Shown piece after piece: positions 39,750-47,616 of a stretch of DNA of 64,000 bases. The DNA comes from Paenibacillus xylanexedens (lineage in GTDB: Bacteria; Bacillota; Bacilli; Paenibacillales; Paenibacillaceae), in assembly GCF_007680605.1 (NCBI RefSeq), contig NZ_VEIO01000001.1, positions 2,175,276 to 2,239,275 of the forward strand. Reading direction: 5' to 3'. Numbering within the stretch: the stretch's first letter is position 1; each line of letters starts with the position of its first letter. The notes beneath the pieces were generated by a model. The model worked only from the letters and a program-made list of their open reading frames with translations, had not been told where the DNA came from and searched no databases. Position numbers and translations under genes: made by a program.

Positions 39750-40067
39750 ATGTCATATGTTCCGGGTTCCACATCAACCCAGCAGTCTGTAGGCTATCCT
39801 TATCCTTATTATCCGCCACCTCCCCCACCACCACCTTACCCTTATCCGTATCCCTATCCTTATCCACCCGTAGTGCCTTTTCCTCTTCCTTTTCCTATAG
39901 GGGGGATTGGACCAGGACCATGGTGGCACGGTGGTTATCCAGGGCATTATCCGGGATATCCGGGAGGCCCGCACGGTGGCGGTCCAGGAGGCCACGGGAG
40001 CCATGGCGGACCCGGCGGGCCTGGAGGTCCCGGCGGATTTCATGGTCACCGTTTTTTCCAGTGGTAG
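39750..40067 (+). CDS. Low-complexity Pro/Tyr/Gly/His-rich protein, 105 aa
   Basis: Begins MSYVPGSTSTQQ. Residues about 14-50 are a run of Tyr-Pro pairs and eight consecutive prolines, and residues 58-98 are Gly/Pro/His-rich (GGPHGGGPGG type), ending HGHRFFQW. This composition is typical of spore coat or exosporium proteins (CotX- or collagen-like). No signal peptide is present, which fits assembly from the mother cell. ggagg lies eight bases before the ATG at 39750; the 22 codons upstream are unsupported. It ends at a strong terminator. The spore-coat role is inferred from composition only. Confidence 0.7.
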   Translation: MSYVPGSTSTQQSVGYPYPYYPPPPPPPPYPYPYPYPYPPVVPFPLPFPIGGIGPGPWWHGGYPGHYPGYPGGPHGGGPGGHGSHGGPGGPGGPGGFHGHRFFQW

Positions 40068-40090
40068 AACCTGAAGGATTTACGTTTTAG

Positions 40091-40130
40091 CCAAAAGGCA
40101 GGACTGCTTCAACAGCTCCTGCCTTTTGGT
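40091..40130. terminator. Terminator after the low-complexity gene
   Basis: Perfect 13-bp stem ccaaaaggcagga / tcctgccttttgg with a 13-base loop and ttattt tail. Reverse reading also gives a T-rich tail, serving the convergent SUKH gene at 40180. Confidence 0.87.
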
Positions 40131-40179
40131 TATTTGATCTTTTTATATCCATAGTGGCGTACAACGAATATCTAGAGCC

Positions 40180-41235
40180 CTAGTATTCAATCTCATCCAT
40201 TAGATTCAAATTGCGGATAGACATCCGGAGAAGCTCCGTAAACGATGATGTAACGTAATAAACAAAGTCTGGATCATGCACATACATAATAATCTGTCCG
40301 TATGTCCCCGCCTCTGCTGGATCAAAATCAAACATCAAGTAGAGCGAACCTCCAGCCATTGTGGCAAAAGGAATCCATGATTTATGGAACAAATACGGTT
40401 TGATCTCAGGATCTAACTGGCGAATCTCTTCATCCCCGTAATGCTCCTCCAGCTTCTCATCCACATCACAGAAATATTGTTTGGTCTCCACAATCTCATC
40501 AAGTGACATTAGATAGAACGGTTGACAAGACCCCTGCTCCACATCCCCCGGGTACAACATATGCAGACCATAACCACTGCCATCCGTATGGCGGTAAAAA
40601 GCGCGGAAATCAACGGGCAGACGTACCCCATACTGTTTCTCGAACTGATCCAGTTCAGTCTCGGATACTCCTGCTAATTGAAGATACGTGTCATACAATG
40701 ACCGGATCTCTTCATCTTTTATTTTCCGGTCTAACAGATGGTTCAATTCTATCCGCAGATCATTGATAACCGTATTCCCTCCAGACTTCATATCCCCGTC
40801 ACCTTCCCCTTTCTCCGCACTTCGGTCCAACACATATTGTTCATATCCCCAGAACGCTTCTTGTTCATCGCCGCCTTCAATAAGGATCATAACTGCATAA
40901 GAGAACAGATTAAGCCATTCCTCCATCACTGCAACCTGCTCATCTGAGATGAGATGATTACTGCGAAGCATACCCTCCGGTTCTACAGCCCAAGCCCTGG
41001 CCAGATGAGTAATGCTCCATAGGCAAGCCATCACTTCCCGATCCAATGCAGCATTCGAAAGATCTGTAGAGAACACGCGTAAAATACGCATTAATTCATG
41101 GAAGTTCTCTTCAATTAATTGACCGCGAAACGGACGTAAGCTACCAAGAAAGCCATGTTGCATTTTCGGATGATTCACATCATCGTGAGCAAAGGCGTGA
41201 TATTTTAACAACACTAGAGCCTCTTGACGTTCCAT
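40180..41235 (-). CDS. SMI1/KNR4 (SUKH) family protein with N-terminal extension
   Basis: Protein of 351 residues. The SUKH domain is C-terminal, about 205-345: VSETELDQFEKQYGVRLPVDFRAFYRHTDGSGYGL is the classic start, with an aspartate/tryptophan-rich centre and SSFTELLRMSIRN at the end. The first 150 residues are helical with no known match. SUKH proteins are usually immunity factors against contact-dependent or polymorphic toxins. A start at 41235 has aaaggatga seven bases upstream; the frame extends another ten codons. It begins a same-strand array running to 45273. Confidence 0.8.
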   Translation of the reverse strand: MERQEALVLLKYHAFAHDDVNHPKMQHGFLGSLRPFRGQLIEENFHELMRILRVFSTDLSNAALDREVMACLWSITHLARAWAVEPEGMLRSNHLISDEQVAVMEEWLNLFSYAVMILIEGGDEQEAFWGYEQYVLDRSAEKGEGDGDMKSGGNTVINDLRIELNHLLDRKIKDEEIRSLYDTYLQLAGVSETELDQFEKQYGVRLPVDFRAFYRHTDGSGYGLHMLYPGDVEQGSCQPFYLMSLDEIVETKQYFCDVDEKLEEHYGDEEIRQLDPEIKPYLFHKSWIPFATMAGGSLYLMFDFDPAEAGTYGQIIMYVHDPDFVYYVTSSFTELLRMSIRNLNLMDEIEY

Positions 41236-41288
41236 CTCATCATCCTTTAGCAAAATCAAATTCATTCATTAAAAACTGCCAGTCTATG

Positions 41289-42590
41289 CTACCAGCGTAG
41301 CGGCTCCTGCTCACGCCATAATACGTAACGCTCCCGTTCACGCAGCGTACCTGTGCCAATTCCGTATTCGTCCATCCGTTCCGAACCCAGTTCAAGGATA
41401 TGCAGCATACCGCCATATGTTCCCACAGCAAGCTGGGACTGCTCCGATGATATAGCCAGGGAACAGATCGTTGAGCCTACAAAATGACGCCACAGTTCTT
41501 GTCCTTCACGGTTGATGCAATACAAATAACCGTATGCATCACCAATCACCATACCTGCCTCCATCTCAATCATGGTATACACACGTGCATTCTCTTCCAT
41601 AATAGGCCACTCTTCATTCTGTTTACGAACAGCAATACTGTCTAGCGGAACCTGAATCGTTACTCCATTGTAGAAATGGCAGGCATTAAACCAGACAACC
41701 TGATTGTCCTGACTGAATGCCGCACAATGCGGATAACTCGACTCCGGCTCCACCTGATACGTCTTGTTGTTTTCCCGATTCAGCACCATATGACTACTCA
41801 TCTGGCTCCCCCAGGCAATCCAGCGCTCATCCGAAGATACTGCGGCATGTCCCATAGAAAGCTGGGTGTCTTCATATTCGTACTCCTCAATCTCCGCCAT
41901 ATCGGGATGAAGAATAATCACCTGTTCCTGCTCTACCAGATAGATGCCGTACCGGGATTGAAGCAGCAGCGCCTGTCCTTGATCCATGGGGGTCAGCTTT
42001 TCAATCGTGTTCTCGGGATGTATCGTATCTGCCAAGGATTCAACTTCAGGCAATTGAGCTTTGATCCGATCCTTGATCTTGTGCCAAGGGTAGAATGTCA
42101 CCTGCTCTCCCTCCAGCTTGCGATCCGGCTCACGAATGACGCGAACACCTTCATGATTCGCCAGAGCAACGTAAGGGCCGCCTTCTGAACAGCCTGCAAA
42201 CGTGTAATCCGGACTACACCACCATCCCTGCTGACCCATCGTGTATACCTTCCCGTTATTCGACAACACTCCTGTATTACAGAGCATCGTATCCTCATTC
42301 AAGTAACCTACAACTTGCACGGCCTGCATCGAATCCTGAAAATGATTGCTCAGCGGCCACGTCGCCGCAGGCAATTCTTCTCGAAGTCGCTCCACTTCAC
42401 CCTGAAGATTAGCCTGTTTCACCATTTTCATCACTTTGGAACCGAGCGAATAACGGGCATCATCTGCCAGCTCAGATTCATCCGGGTGCTCTCCCTGAAG
42501 CATTTTATGTACAAATGCATTTACATCGCTGGCATACCGCTTGCCTTCCTTACGCCACTGTTCTGCAATTTCTGAATCCAGCCAATCCAT
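41289..42590 (-). CDS. Beta-propeller-like protein of unknown function
   Basis: Protein of 433 residues with repeated beta-strand units ending in short Trp or Gly motifs (for example VYTMGQQGWWCSPDYTF, then DAYGYLYCINREGQELWRHFVG, then LAVGTYGGMLHILELG). These suggest a WD40/PQQ-like propeller from about residue 85 on. The N-terminal 80 residues are helical. No signal peptide or catalytic motif is seen. The start at 42590 follows gagggg by five bases, leaving 26 bases after the upstream SUKH gene. It may be a scaffold or sensor. It is part of the SUKH array. Confidence 0.6.
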   Translation of the reverse strand: MDWLDSEIAEQWRKEGKRYASDVNAFVHKMLQGEHPDESELADDARYSLGSKVMKMVKQANLQGEVERLREELPAATWPLSNHFQDSMQAVQVVGYLNEDTMLCNTGVLSNNGKVYTMGQQGWWCSPDYTFAGCSEGGPYVALANHEGVRVIREPDRKLEGEQVTFYPWHKIKDRIKAQLPEVESLADTIHPENTIEKLTPMDQGQALLLQSRYGIYLVEQEQVIILHPDMAEIEEYEYEDTQLSMGHAAVSSDERWIAWGSQMSSHMVLNRENNKTYQVEPESSYPHCAAFSQDNQVVWFNACHFYNGVTIQVPLDSIAVRKQNEEWPIMEENARVYTMIEMEAGMVIGDAYGYLYCINREGQELWRHFVGSTICSLAISSEQSQLAVGTYGGMLHILELGSERMDEYGIGTGTLRERERYVLWREQEPLRW

Positions 42591-42616
42591 AAAATCCCCT
42601 CGCCCTCTGCTGTTCT

Positions 42617-43366
42617 CTACCTCAATGCAGTGCAATGATGTGCCTGCAAAAACTGTTGTATCGCCTGCACCTGCCTCTGCGCTTTATGCGCCTCCGTGGC
42701 ATGATTATTTTTTTCATAAAATAAAGCAATTTCCCGCTCACTCGCCATATTAAAACGAACATACCCGCCAATCATGGCGCTGAACAGCTTGCATGTATAT
42801 TCATTATCAATAACCAGGTCCCATGAAAAGTGCGACTCGCACAGATCTGCCAGTTCTTTCATTGATACTCCGTGCTCTTTTCCCGTAAAATGATAAAAAA
42901 TATGATGCCGCTCCTCGTTCCACGGTTCGAAATACGCTGGTCTGAACGGCTTGTCCCTGCGGTAATATCCACAGTAGATATGGTCAAGAATATCAGCGAA
43001 AGACGCCTCGTTCGACGGCCATACCGTAATCTGTTCATCATGCCGCGGGAGCCAGATCAGACCTTCCACATCTGCATGAACAACCAGGAAATCGCCGTCT
43101 ACTGAACTTCCAATGCTAATGCACTCTTGCAATTGGGACTGGCTAATGACAGTTGCTTCTGTATGCTCCCAAAGATCATAATCTGCAAATGGTTTTAAAA
43201 CTTCAGGATCAGGCCGCTGAATGTTCATCCAGCCTGAATAAGTCCCTTCTCCGTATTGTTGCAGCCAGCGTTGATAAGCCGAAGGCAGACGAACAGCTTG
43301 TTCTTGCTCCACTTGTTGCAACTCCTGATGAGAGACAGGCTTTAACATGTGAGACACGATATACAT
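42617..43366 (-). CDS. SMI1/KNR4 (SUKH) family protein
   Basis: Protein of 249 residues with the SUKH domain at the N-terminus (about 8-140): SHQELQQVEQEQAVRLPSAYQRWLQQYGEGTY is the diagnostic start, and WPSNEASFADILDHIY closes the domain. The C-terminal third is helical and unassigned. Cytoplasmic, no signal peptide. Probable immunity-type protein by family. The ATG at 43366 has gggg about ten bases upstream, so the start is moderately supported. It lies in the 40.2-45.3 kb array. Confidence 0.8.
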   Translation of the reverse strand: MYIVSHMLKPVSHQELQQVEQEQAVRLPSAYQRWLQQYGEGTYSGWMNIQRPDPEVLKPFADYDLWEHTEATVISQSQLQECISIGSSVDGDFLVVHADVEGLIWLPRHDEQITVWPSNEASFADILDHIYCGYYRRDKPFRPAYFEPWNEERHHIFYHFTGKEHGVSMKELADLCESHFSWDLVIDNEYTCKLFSAMIGGYVRFNMASEREIALFYEKNNHATEAHKAQRQVQAIQQFLQAHHCTALR

Positions 43367-43425
43367 TCAGCATCAGCCCCTAACATTAGAATCATCAAAT
43401 TCATAAGATCGATGGGCAAAACACA

Positions 43426-43986
43426 TTAGGCCAACTCTTCCTGTACGATTTCAGTCTCTACGCCTTTACGATTACGAATGCGGATGGCAAAAGCATCATA
43501 ACCATTACGCTTCACCTCATTGAAATGCACACGTTCACCTGTAATCAGCTCATACGTCCCATCCGGCTCAACATCCTCGCCAAACTCTTCATCCCATGCC
43601 ACGTTGTAATATGCCGTCAGAAAGACTTCAAATGTATCCTCACCCTCAACGTCAAGATAAGGACGAAGCGGCCTGTTGTTCAATTCTTCCTCGGGATACG
43701 TCTCACACACCATCGCATCGTAACCATGCTTCGCCGCATCAATGAGCAGATAACGTTCTCCAGTAACCGCGTGTTCTGCGTAAACCAATAACGGTGTCAT
43801 ATCATGCCACATAATCAGATCATCTTCATCCAGGTCACCATAATAAAAAATATGAAACTGATCATGTCCATCGCCGGTTTGCAGTTTTCCTTGCCATTCC
43901 ACTTCATGCGTTTTTTCTGCCGCCACGCTCTTTGTCAGCCCTTGCAGATATACAGGTCCATGCTCTACACCATACATATTCATCAT
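43426..43986 (-). CDS. Hypothetical protein, 186 aa
   Basis: Not recognised. The protein is acidic, rich in Asp, Glu and Tyr, and without membrane segments. DGHDQFHIFYYGDLDEDDLIMWHDM and GTYELITGERVHFNEVKRNGYDAFAIRI are its most conserved-looking stretches, and the composition resembles small immunity-type proteins. It overlaps the preceding gene at ATGATG, with the upstream stop TGA inside, and shares the ggagg just before it, which indicates translational coupling. A start three bases later (43983) is equally possible. Confidence 0.65.
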   Translation of the reverse strand: MMNMYGVEHGPVYLQGLTKSVAAEKTHEVEWQGKLQTGDGHDQFHIFYYGDLDEDDLIMWHDMTPLLVYAEHAVTGERYLLIDAAKHGYDAMVCETYPEEELNNRPLRPYLDVEGEDTFEVFLTAYYNVAWDEEFGEDVEPDGTYELITGERVHFNEVKRNGYDAFAIRIRNRKGVETEIVQEELA

Positions 43987-44633
43987 TTTACCTCCGCTTT
44001 GTTCATTCGAATGGTGACAACCTTATGCTCATCATCCACGGTCAATTTGGCATCAATGCCCAGCTTTTCACGAAACAACGCCGTAATATTCAGGTAGGGA
44101 TCACGGGCGGCTTCCGTGCCGCGATTGCTGGACCGGCTCATGCCTTGATGAATGATAGACTTCACCAGCTTATCATCCCCTTTACCCGTTTGTTCATAGG
44201 TATAGATTATCTTTCCCTCGCGGTCCAGCAGCGTGATTACCGTAACAAAGTCATTGGCATTGGTGTATTTGTTTTCACTTTGCACATACACATGATCGCT
44301 TTGCGAGTAATCGATCTGACCTGCTAAATACGGGTTATCTCCCCCTGGTTGAACTTCGTACTCCTTATAAGCCAATTGAAACAAATACTGCAGACCGCTC
44401 GTGTCAATACGGTAATACAGCTGGCGATCGTCTCCTCGTTTGTCCATTGCTGTATATCCGTTGATCAGCGGCCATGTCTGATAAGATTTACCTTCGACAT
44501 CCACGGCAACGGCGTAGCCCGATAACACCTTTTCTTTTTGAAACACACCATATGTCTGCATTATAAAATAAGCAGGTATGCACAGCATGGCAAATACAAG
44601 CAGAAAAACACTCCATTTAATTCGCTTATTCAT
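43983..44633 (-). CDS. Membrane-anchored hypothetical protein, 216 aa
   Basis: Not recognised. One N-terminal hydrophobic segment (MNKRIKWSVFLLVFAMLCIP, about 7-27) serves as an anchor, with the rest outside the membrane. The extracellular part has regular beta-strand character (YYRIDTSGLQYLFQLAYKEYEV, then VTVITLLDREGKIIYTYEQTGKG). aggag lies nine bases before the ATG. The following gene starts inside its stop codon, so the two are coupled. Confidence 0.65.
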   Translation of the reverse strand: MNKRIKWSVFLLVFAMLCIPAYFIMQTYGVFQKEKVLSGYAVAVDVEGKSYQTWPLINGYTAMDKRGDDRQLYYRIDTSGLQYLFQLAYKEYEVQPGGDNPYLAGQIDYSQSDHVYVQSENKYTNANDFVTVITLLDREGKIIYTYEQTGKGDDKLVKSIIHQGMSRSSNRGTEAARDPYLNITALFREKLGIDAKLTVDDEHKVVTIRMNKAEVK

Positions 44634-44664
44634 CTTCTTTTCTCCTGTTCCTGATGGTTATCAT

Positions 44665-45273
44665 TTATCTGACGTTATGTTGCATTTTGGTCAACACGCG
44701 GGTTACAGCTTCCCTGTTCTTGGCCTCCTTGATGTAGACAGGGATACTGTGTGATGCGGTCTTCTGAGATCTGCCCCCATATTTCACACGTAAATCAGCC
44801 GATACATACTGCAGAAGATAATTCAGATGTTTCCGATTGACCGCCCAGATCTGCTTGCCTCGGATGTAATCCAGAAAATAAAGTTCCAGACCAAAAAGCG
44901 GGTCCCTGCCCTTTTGAATTTCGTTGTAATAACCTCGACTGACCTGCCTTTTGTGCAGTGTAGCTCGATTGTTCGCCCCGCAGTGTGGACATGTAATATG
45001 GACTAGCGGATGAGGTGTCATCTTCTCATCCGTTACCAGCACCGTAAACCACCGCTCACATACTGTACAATATCCCTTAGCTGCATACTCGTAATCAGCT
45101 TCTTTGACTGCATGAGCGTAGCACTGACTACATCTCCACTGCACTTTTCCATTAGAGCGCTCGATATAAGCGTACCCGCCGCATTCTGGACATTTGACAT
45201 CAACTCGCTCTCCCCGGTAAAGCACAGAATAAAAGCTGTATTTGTATGCCCCTTCGTCTTCGAAACGTTTCAA
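44665..45273 (-). CDS. Multi-zinc-ribbon protein, 202 aa
   Basis: Four C-x2-C pairs are readable: CPECG, CSQC, CTVC and CPHCG, within about residues 27-103, forming two rubredoxin-knuckle zinc ribbons. The remaining basic region (RRSRGYYN to YGGRSQKT) could bind nucleic acid. Proteins of this type in Bacillus are annotated only as TFIIB-type zinc-ribbon proteins. Start is a TTG at 45273, six bases after agagg; a TTG two codons earlier touches the site. It is the first gene of the minus-strand array. Confidence 0.72.
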   Translation of the reverse strand: MKRFEDEGAYKYSFYSVLYRGERVDVKCPECGGYAYIERSNGKVQWRCSQCYAHAVKEADYEYAAKGYCTVCERWFTVLVTDEKMTPHPLVHITCPHCGANNRATLHKRQVSRGYYNEIQKGRDPLFGLELYFLDYIRGKQIWAVNRKHLNYLLQYVSADLRVKYGGRSQKTASHSIPVYIKEAKNREAVTRVLTKMQHNVR

Positions 45274-45305
45274 ATCCAACCTCTCCCTTCCATCTAATCT
45301 ATTGA

Positions 45306-45536
45306 TATATAAGTTAAACTATTTTTTTACACATTAACGGAGAGGACAGAAAAAACCTGAAGAAGCGAAGCGGTCGCCTGAAAGCTTTCTGTAAGAAAGC
45401 TGCATCGGAAGCATACGCTTATCACCGGATTTCCCCCTTTGGAAAAGGGAATCACAAAAATCTGGGGATAACAGCGATTGGAAGGTTATTCTGTCTTTGG
45501 AGTGGCCTGTGTAAAACCTTTAGTTTAACTTATATA
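45306..45536. mobile_element. MITE-like element with perfect 16-bp terminal inverted repeats
   Basis: Terminal repeats tatataagttaaacta (45306-45321) and tagtttaacttatata (45521-45536) are exact inverses. Inside, gacagaa...aacct near 45352 can pair with aggttattctgtc near 45483, and two further hairpins (agctttc/gaaagct and ccctttt-type) are readable. No open frame of significance lies within the 231 bases. This is the form of a non-autonomous element that also folds as RNA. I believe similar sequences recur in Paenibacillus intergenic regions, but that is from memory and not checked. It separates the SUKH array from nirK. Confidence 0.65.
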
Positions 45537-45645
45537 GATCCCATATCGTTCCATTTAACCATCTATAAAATTATATGAAACTCTTTACCCAAGCACAACA
45601 AATGCAGGCGCCCTGTCTCAAAATACGTCCTTAGTCCTACACAAA

Positions 45646-45661
45646 TGTGTTCTTCATCACA
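45646..45661. promoter_or_regulatory. Fnr/Crp-type box upstream of nirK
   Basis: TGTGT-tcttca-TCACA, one mismatch from the TGTGA-N6-TCACA palindrome. It lies 112 bases before the nirK start. At the usual -41.5 centring a start near 45695 and a -10 near cgtaat would follow. Confidence 0.5.
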
Positions 45662-45772
45662 CCGAACATCCCATTGATAACGTAATCTGGACTTAGGAGA
45701 TTCATGAAATATGACTCGCACAAGTTCGTTTTTGTGAAAATCATCACTTGCTAATCGAAAGGTAGTGAATCT

Positions 45773-46765
45773 ATGCTCTCGTTCCCCAATATTTATAAAT
45801 ACACGCTGATCCTGACCATCTTTACTGCTGCACTCTCTCATTGCAGTTCGACAAGTCCAACTCCGCAGAGCCAAAATGAAGAAGCCTTTTCAAGCACTGC
45901 GCCCAGTCAGCCGCCCGTTGATCCGGTTATTCGTAGAGATGGCCAAACCGTATATATCGAAATGACCTCTCAAGTGACAGATATTGAAATTTCAAAAGGA
46001 GTCATCTATAACGCCTGGACGTTTAATGGAACGTCACCTGGCCCAGTCCTGCGTGTGAAGGAGGGCGATACGATCGTTTTTACGTTGAAAAATAAAGATA
46101 CGCGTATGAATCACTCGATGGACATGCATGCCGTTCATGCTTCTCCGAGCAGTAAATTCATTGATGTCATGCCGGGGGAAGAAGGTACTTTCACTTATCC
46201 GGCCTCCAATCCTGGCGTATTTATGTATCACTGCGGTAGCAAACCAACTCTAGCTCACATTGCCAATGGCATGTACGGCATGATCATTGTTGAGCCCAAA
46301 GCAGGATATCCTTCGGATCACCTCGTTGATCGTTCGTATACCCTTGTGCAGAGCGAATGGTACAAAGAGCACGATTACAATTCTTTTGTTAACGGGGAAC
46401 CCGAGTATGTTGTTTTTAATGGCAATACCTACACTTTGAAAGAACATCCGCTACTTGCCAAAGTAGGAGATACCGTTCGCATTTATGTTAGTAACGCTGG
46501 TCCAAACGAAGTCTCTTCCTTCCATGTTGTAGGTACAATTATGGATCGGGTATACAAGGACGGTAACCCCAGAAACATGGAGTACGGAATCCAGACGGTT
46601 ATGCTACCTGCCAGCGGAGGCGCAGTCGTTGAGTTTACTGTCACTGAGGAAGGTGACTATCCCATCGTAACCCACCAATTCAAACATGTAGACAAAGGTG
46701 CTTCTGCCGTGCTCCGTGTCACGAAAGATGGTAAAAATCACGGTGGTAAGACCATGGCTCATTAA
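45773..46765 (+). CDS. nirK: Copper-containing nitrite reductase (NirK-type) lipoprotein
   Basis: Two-cupredoxin enzyme of 330 residues expected to reduce nitrite to nitric oxide. All NirK ligands are in order: H114 (type 1), D117 (catalytic), H119 (type 2), H153-C154, H162 and M167 (YHC...GM motif), then H251 and H301 in domain 2. Spacings match AniA/NirK. The N-terminal hydrophobic segment ends with a lipobox-like LSHC (C24), so it is probably an outer-surface lipoprotein, followed by a Ser/Pro-rich linker. It follows a Crp/Fnr-type site, and a Crp/Fnr regulator gene follows after 44 bases. A plain multicopper oxidase is the alternative but would lack D117/H251. Confidence 0.85.
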   Translation: MLSFPNIYKYTLILTIFTAALSHCSSTSPTPQSQNEEAFSSTAPSQPPVDPVIRRDGQTVYIEMTSQVTDIEISKGVIYNAWTFNGTSPGPVLRVKEGDTIVFTLKNKDTRMNHSMDMHAVHASPSSKFIDVMPGEEGTFTYPASNPGVFMYHCGSKPTLAHIANGMYGMIIVEPKAGYPSDHLVDRSYTLVQSEWYKEHDYNSFVNGEPEYVVFNGNTYTLKEHPLLAKVGDTVRIYVSNAGPNEVSSFHVVGTIMDRVYKDGNPRNMEYGIQTVMLPASGGAVVEFTVTEEGDYPIVTHQFKHVDKGASAVLRVTKDGKNHGGKTMAH

Positions 46766-46809
46766 CAAGCAAAAACATCCATCATTAAACATAAAGAGGT
46801 GACTAAGAA

Positions 46810-47493
46810 ATGATTTGTACCCATGGAAAAAACGATGCTTGTTTCACCAAAGTTTCGCTTTTTCAGCATCTGGACCCTGCGGACGCTACATTGCTGACCT
46901 CGCTTCTCCATACCCAAAAATATCATAAAGGAGAATATATCGTTCAAGAAGGCGAACGTTCAGACACCCTCTTTGTGATACATCAGGGCAGTGTGAAGCT
47001 CTCCAAGTATAATGAGAATGGTAAAGAACATATTATTCGCTTTCTGTTCTCCGGTGATTTTTTCGGACAGAATTCATTACTACATCAGACACCGCATCAA
47101 TCCAATGCGGAGGTTCTTGAGACCTCGTCGATATGCTCTATCCGCAAAGAGGATTTCGACCAATTACTTGAGCAAGACCCCAAACTTGCTTACCATTTCC
47201 TGCTTGCCATCACCCGTCTGCTCAATGAGACCGACGAGTGGAACAGCTCTCTCAGCGCTATGACGACGGAGCAAAAAATCGCAAAGCTTCTTCTCGATTT
47301 TCATACCCGGAATCATGCTAATCCTGAGATCCGACTGCCTGTTTTCAAAAAGGATATAGCCTTGCTCTTAGGAATTACTCCTGAGACGTTAAGCAGAAAA
47401 TTAAACATGATGCAACATCAAATGCTGCTTCAAGTAAACAGCAATGAGATTCGGATTCTGCAGCTACAGGAGTTGAAAGATATGATCTCCTGA
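46810..47493 (+). CDS. Crp/Fnr-family regulator with N-terminal cysteines
   Basis: Regulator of 227 residues. The cyclic-nucleotide-binding beta-roll spans about 20-135 (GEYIVQEGERSDTLFVIHQGSVKL). The helix-turn-helix is at about 180-205 (KKDIALLLGITPETLSRKLNMM). The N-terminus MICTHGKNDACF carries C3 and C11, which could serve an iron-sulphur cluster or redox switch, although B. subtilis Fnr uses C-terminal cysteines. It is co-oriented with nirK and probably co-transcribed. The name fnr is likely by role but the orthologue is unproven, since a second family member is at 53708-54409. agaggtg precedes the ATG. Confidence 0.88.
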   Translation: MICTHGKNDACFTKVSLFQHLDPADATLLTSLLHTQKYHKGEYIVQEGERSDTLFVIHQGSVKLSKYNENGKEHIIRFLFSGDFFGQNSLLHQTPHQSNAEVLETSSICSIRKEDFDQLLEQDPKLAYHFLLAITRLLNETDEWNSSLSAMTTEQKIAKLLLDFHTRNHANPEIRLPVFKKDIALLLGITPETLSRKLNMMQHQMLLQVNSNEIRILQLQELKDMIS

Positions 47494-47537
47494 TCGATTC
47501 ATCGTCTGCTTGCATATGTAAACTATTTAACCCAGGT

Positions 47538-47553
47538 TGTGAGTATCGTCACA
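47538..47553. promoter_or_regulatory. Perfect Fnr/Crp box (TGTGA-N6-TCACA)
   Basis: Exact palindrome ttGTGA/TCACA form with gtatcg spacer, 64 bases before the ylbF-like gene. A TATAAA -10 (47573-47578) stands at the distance of a class II promoter with the site near -41.5. The best Fnr site in the window. Confidence 0.75.
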
Positions 47554-47616
47554 GTGAACGTCTGATTTACATTATAAAGTGATTAACAAGAAGAGAATTT
47601 TCAGGAGGCTAACCTT

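Noticed and set aside
45563..45874. Minus-strand open frame across the nirK start
   Set aside because: It overlaps the nirK signal sequence and the Fnr-type site, with no ribosome binding site.
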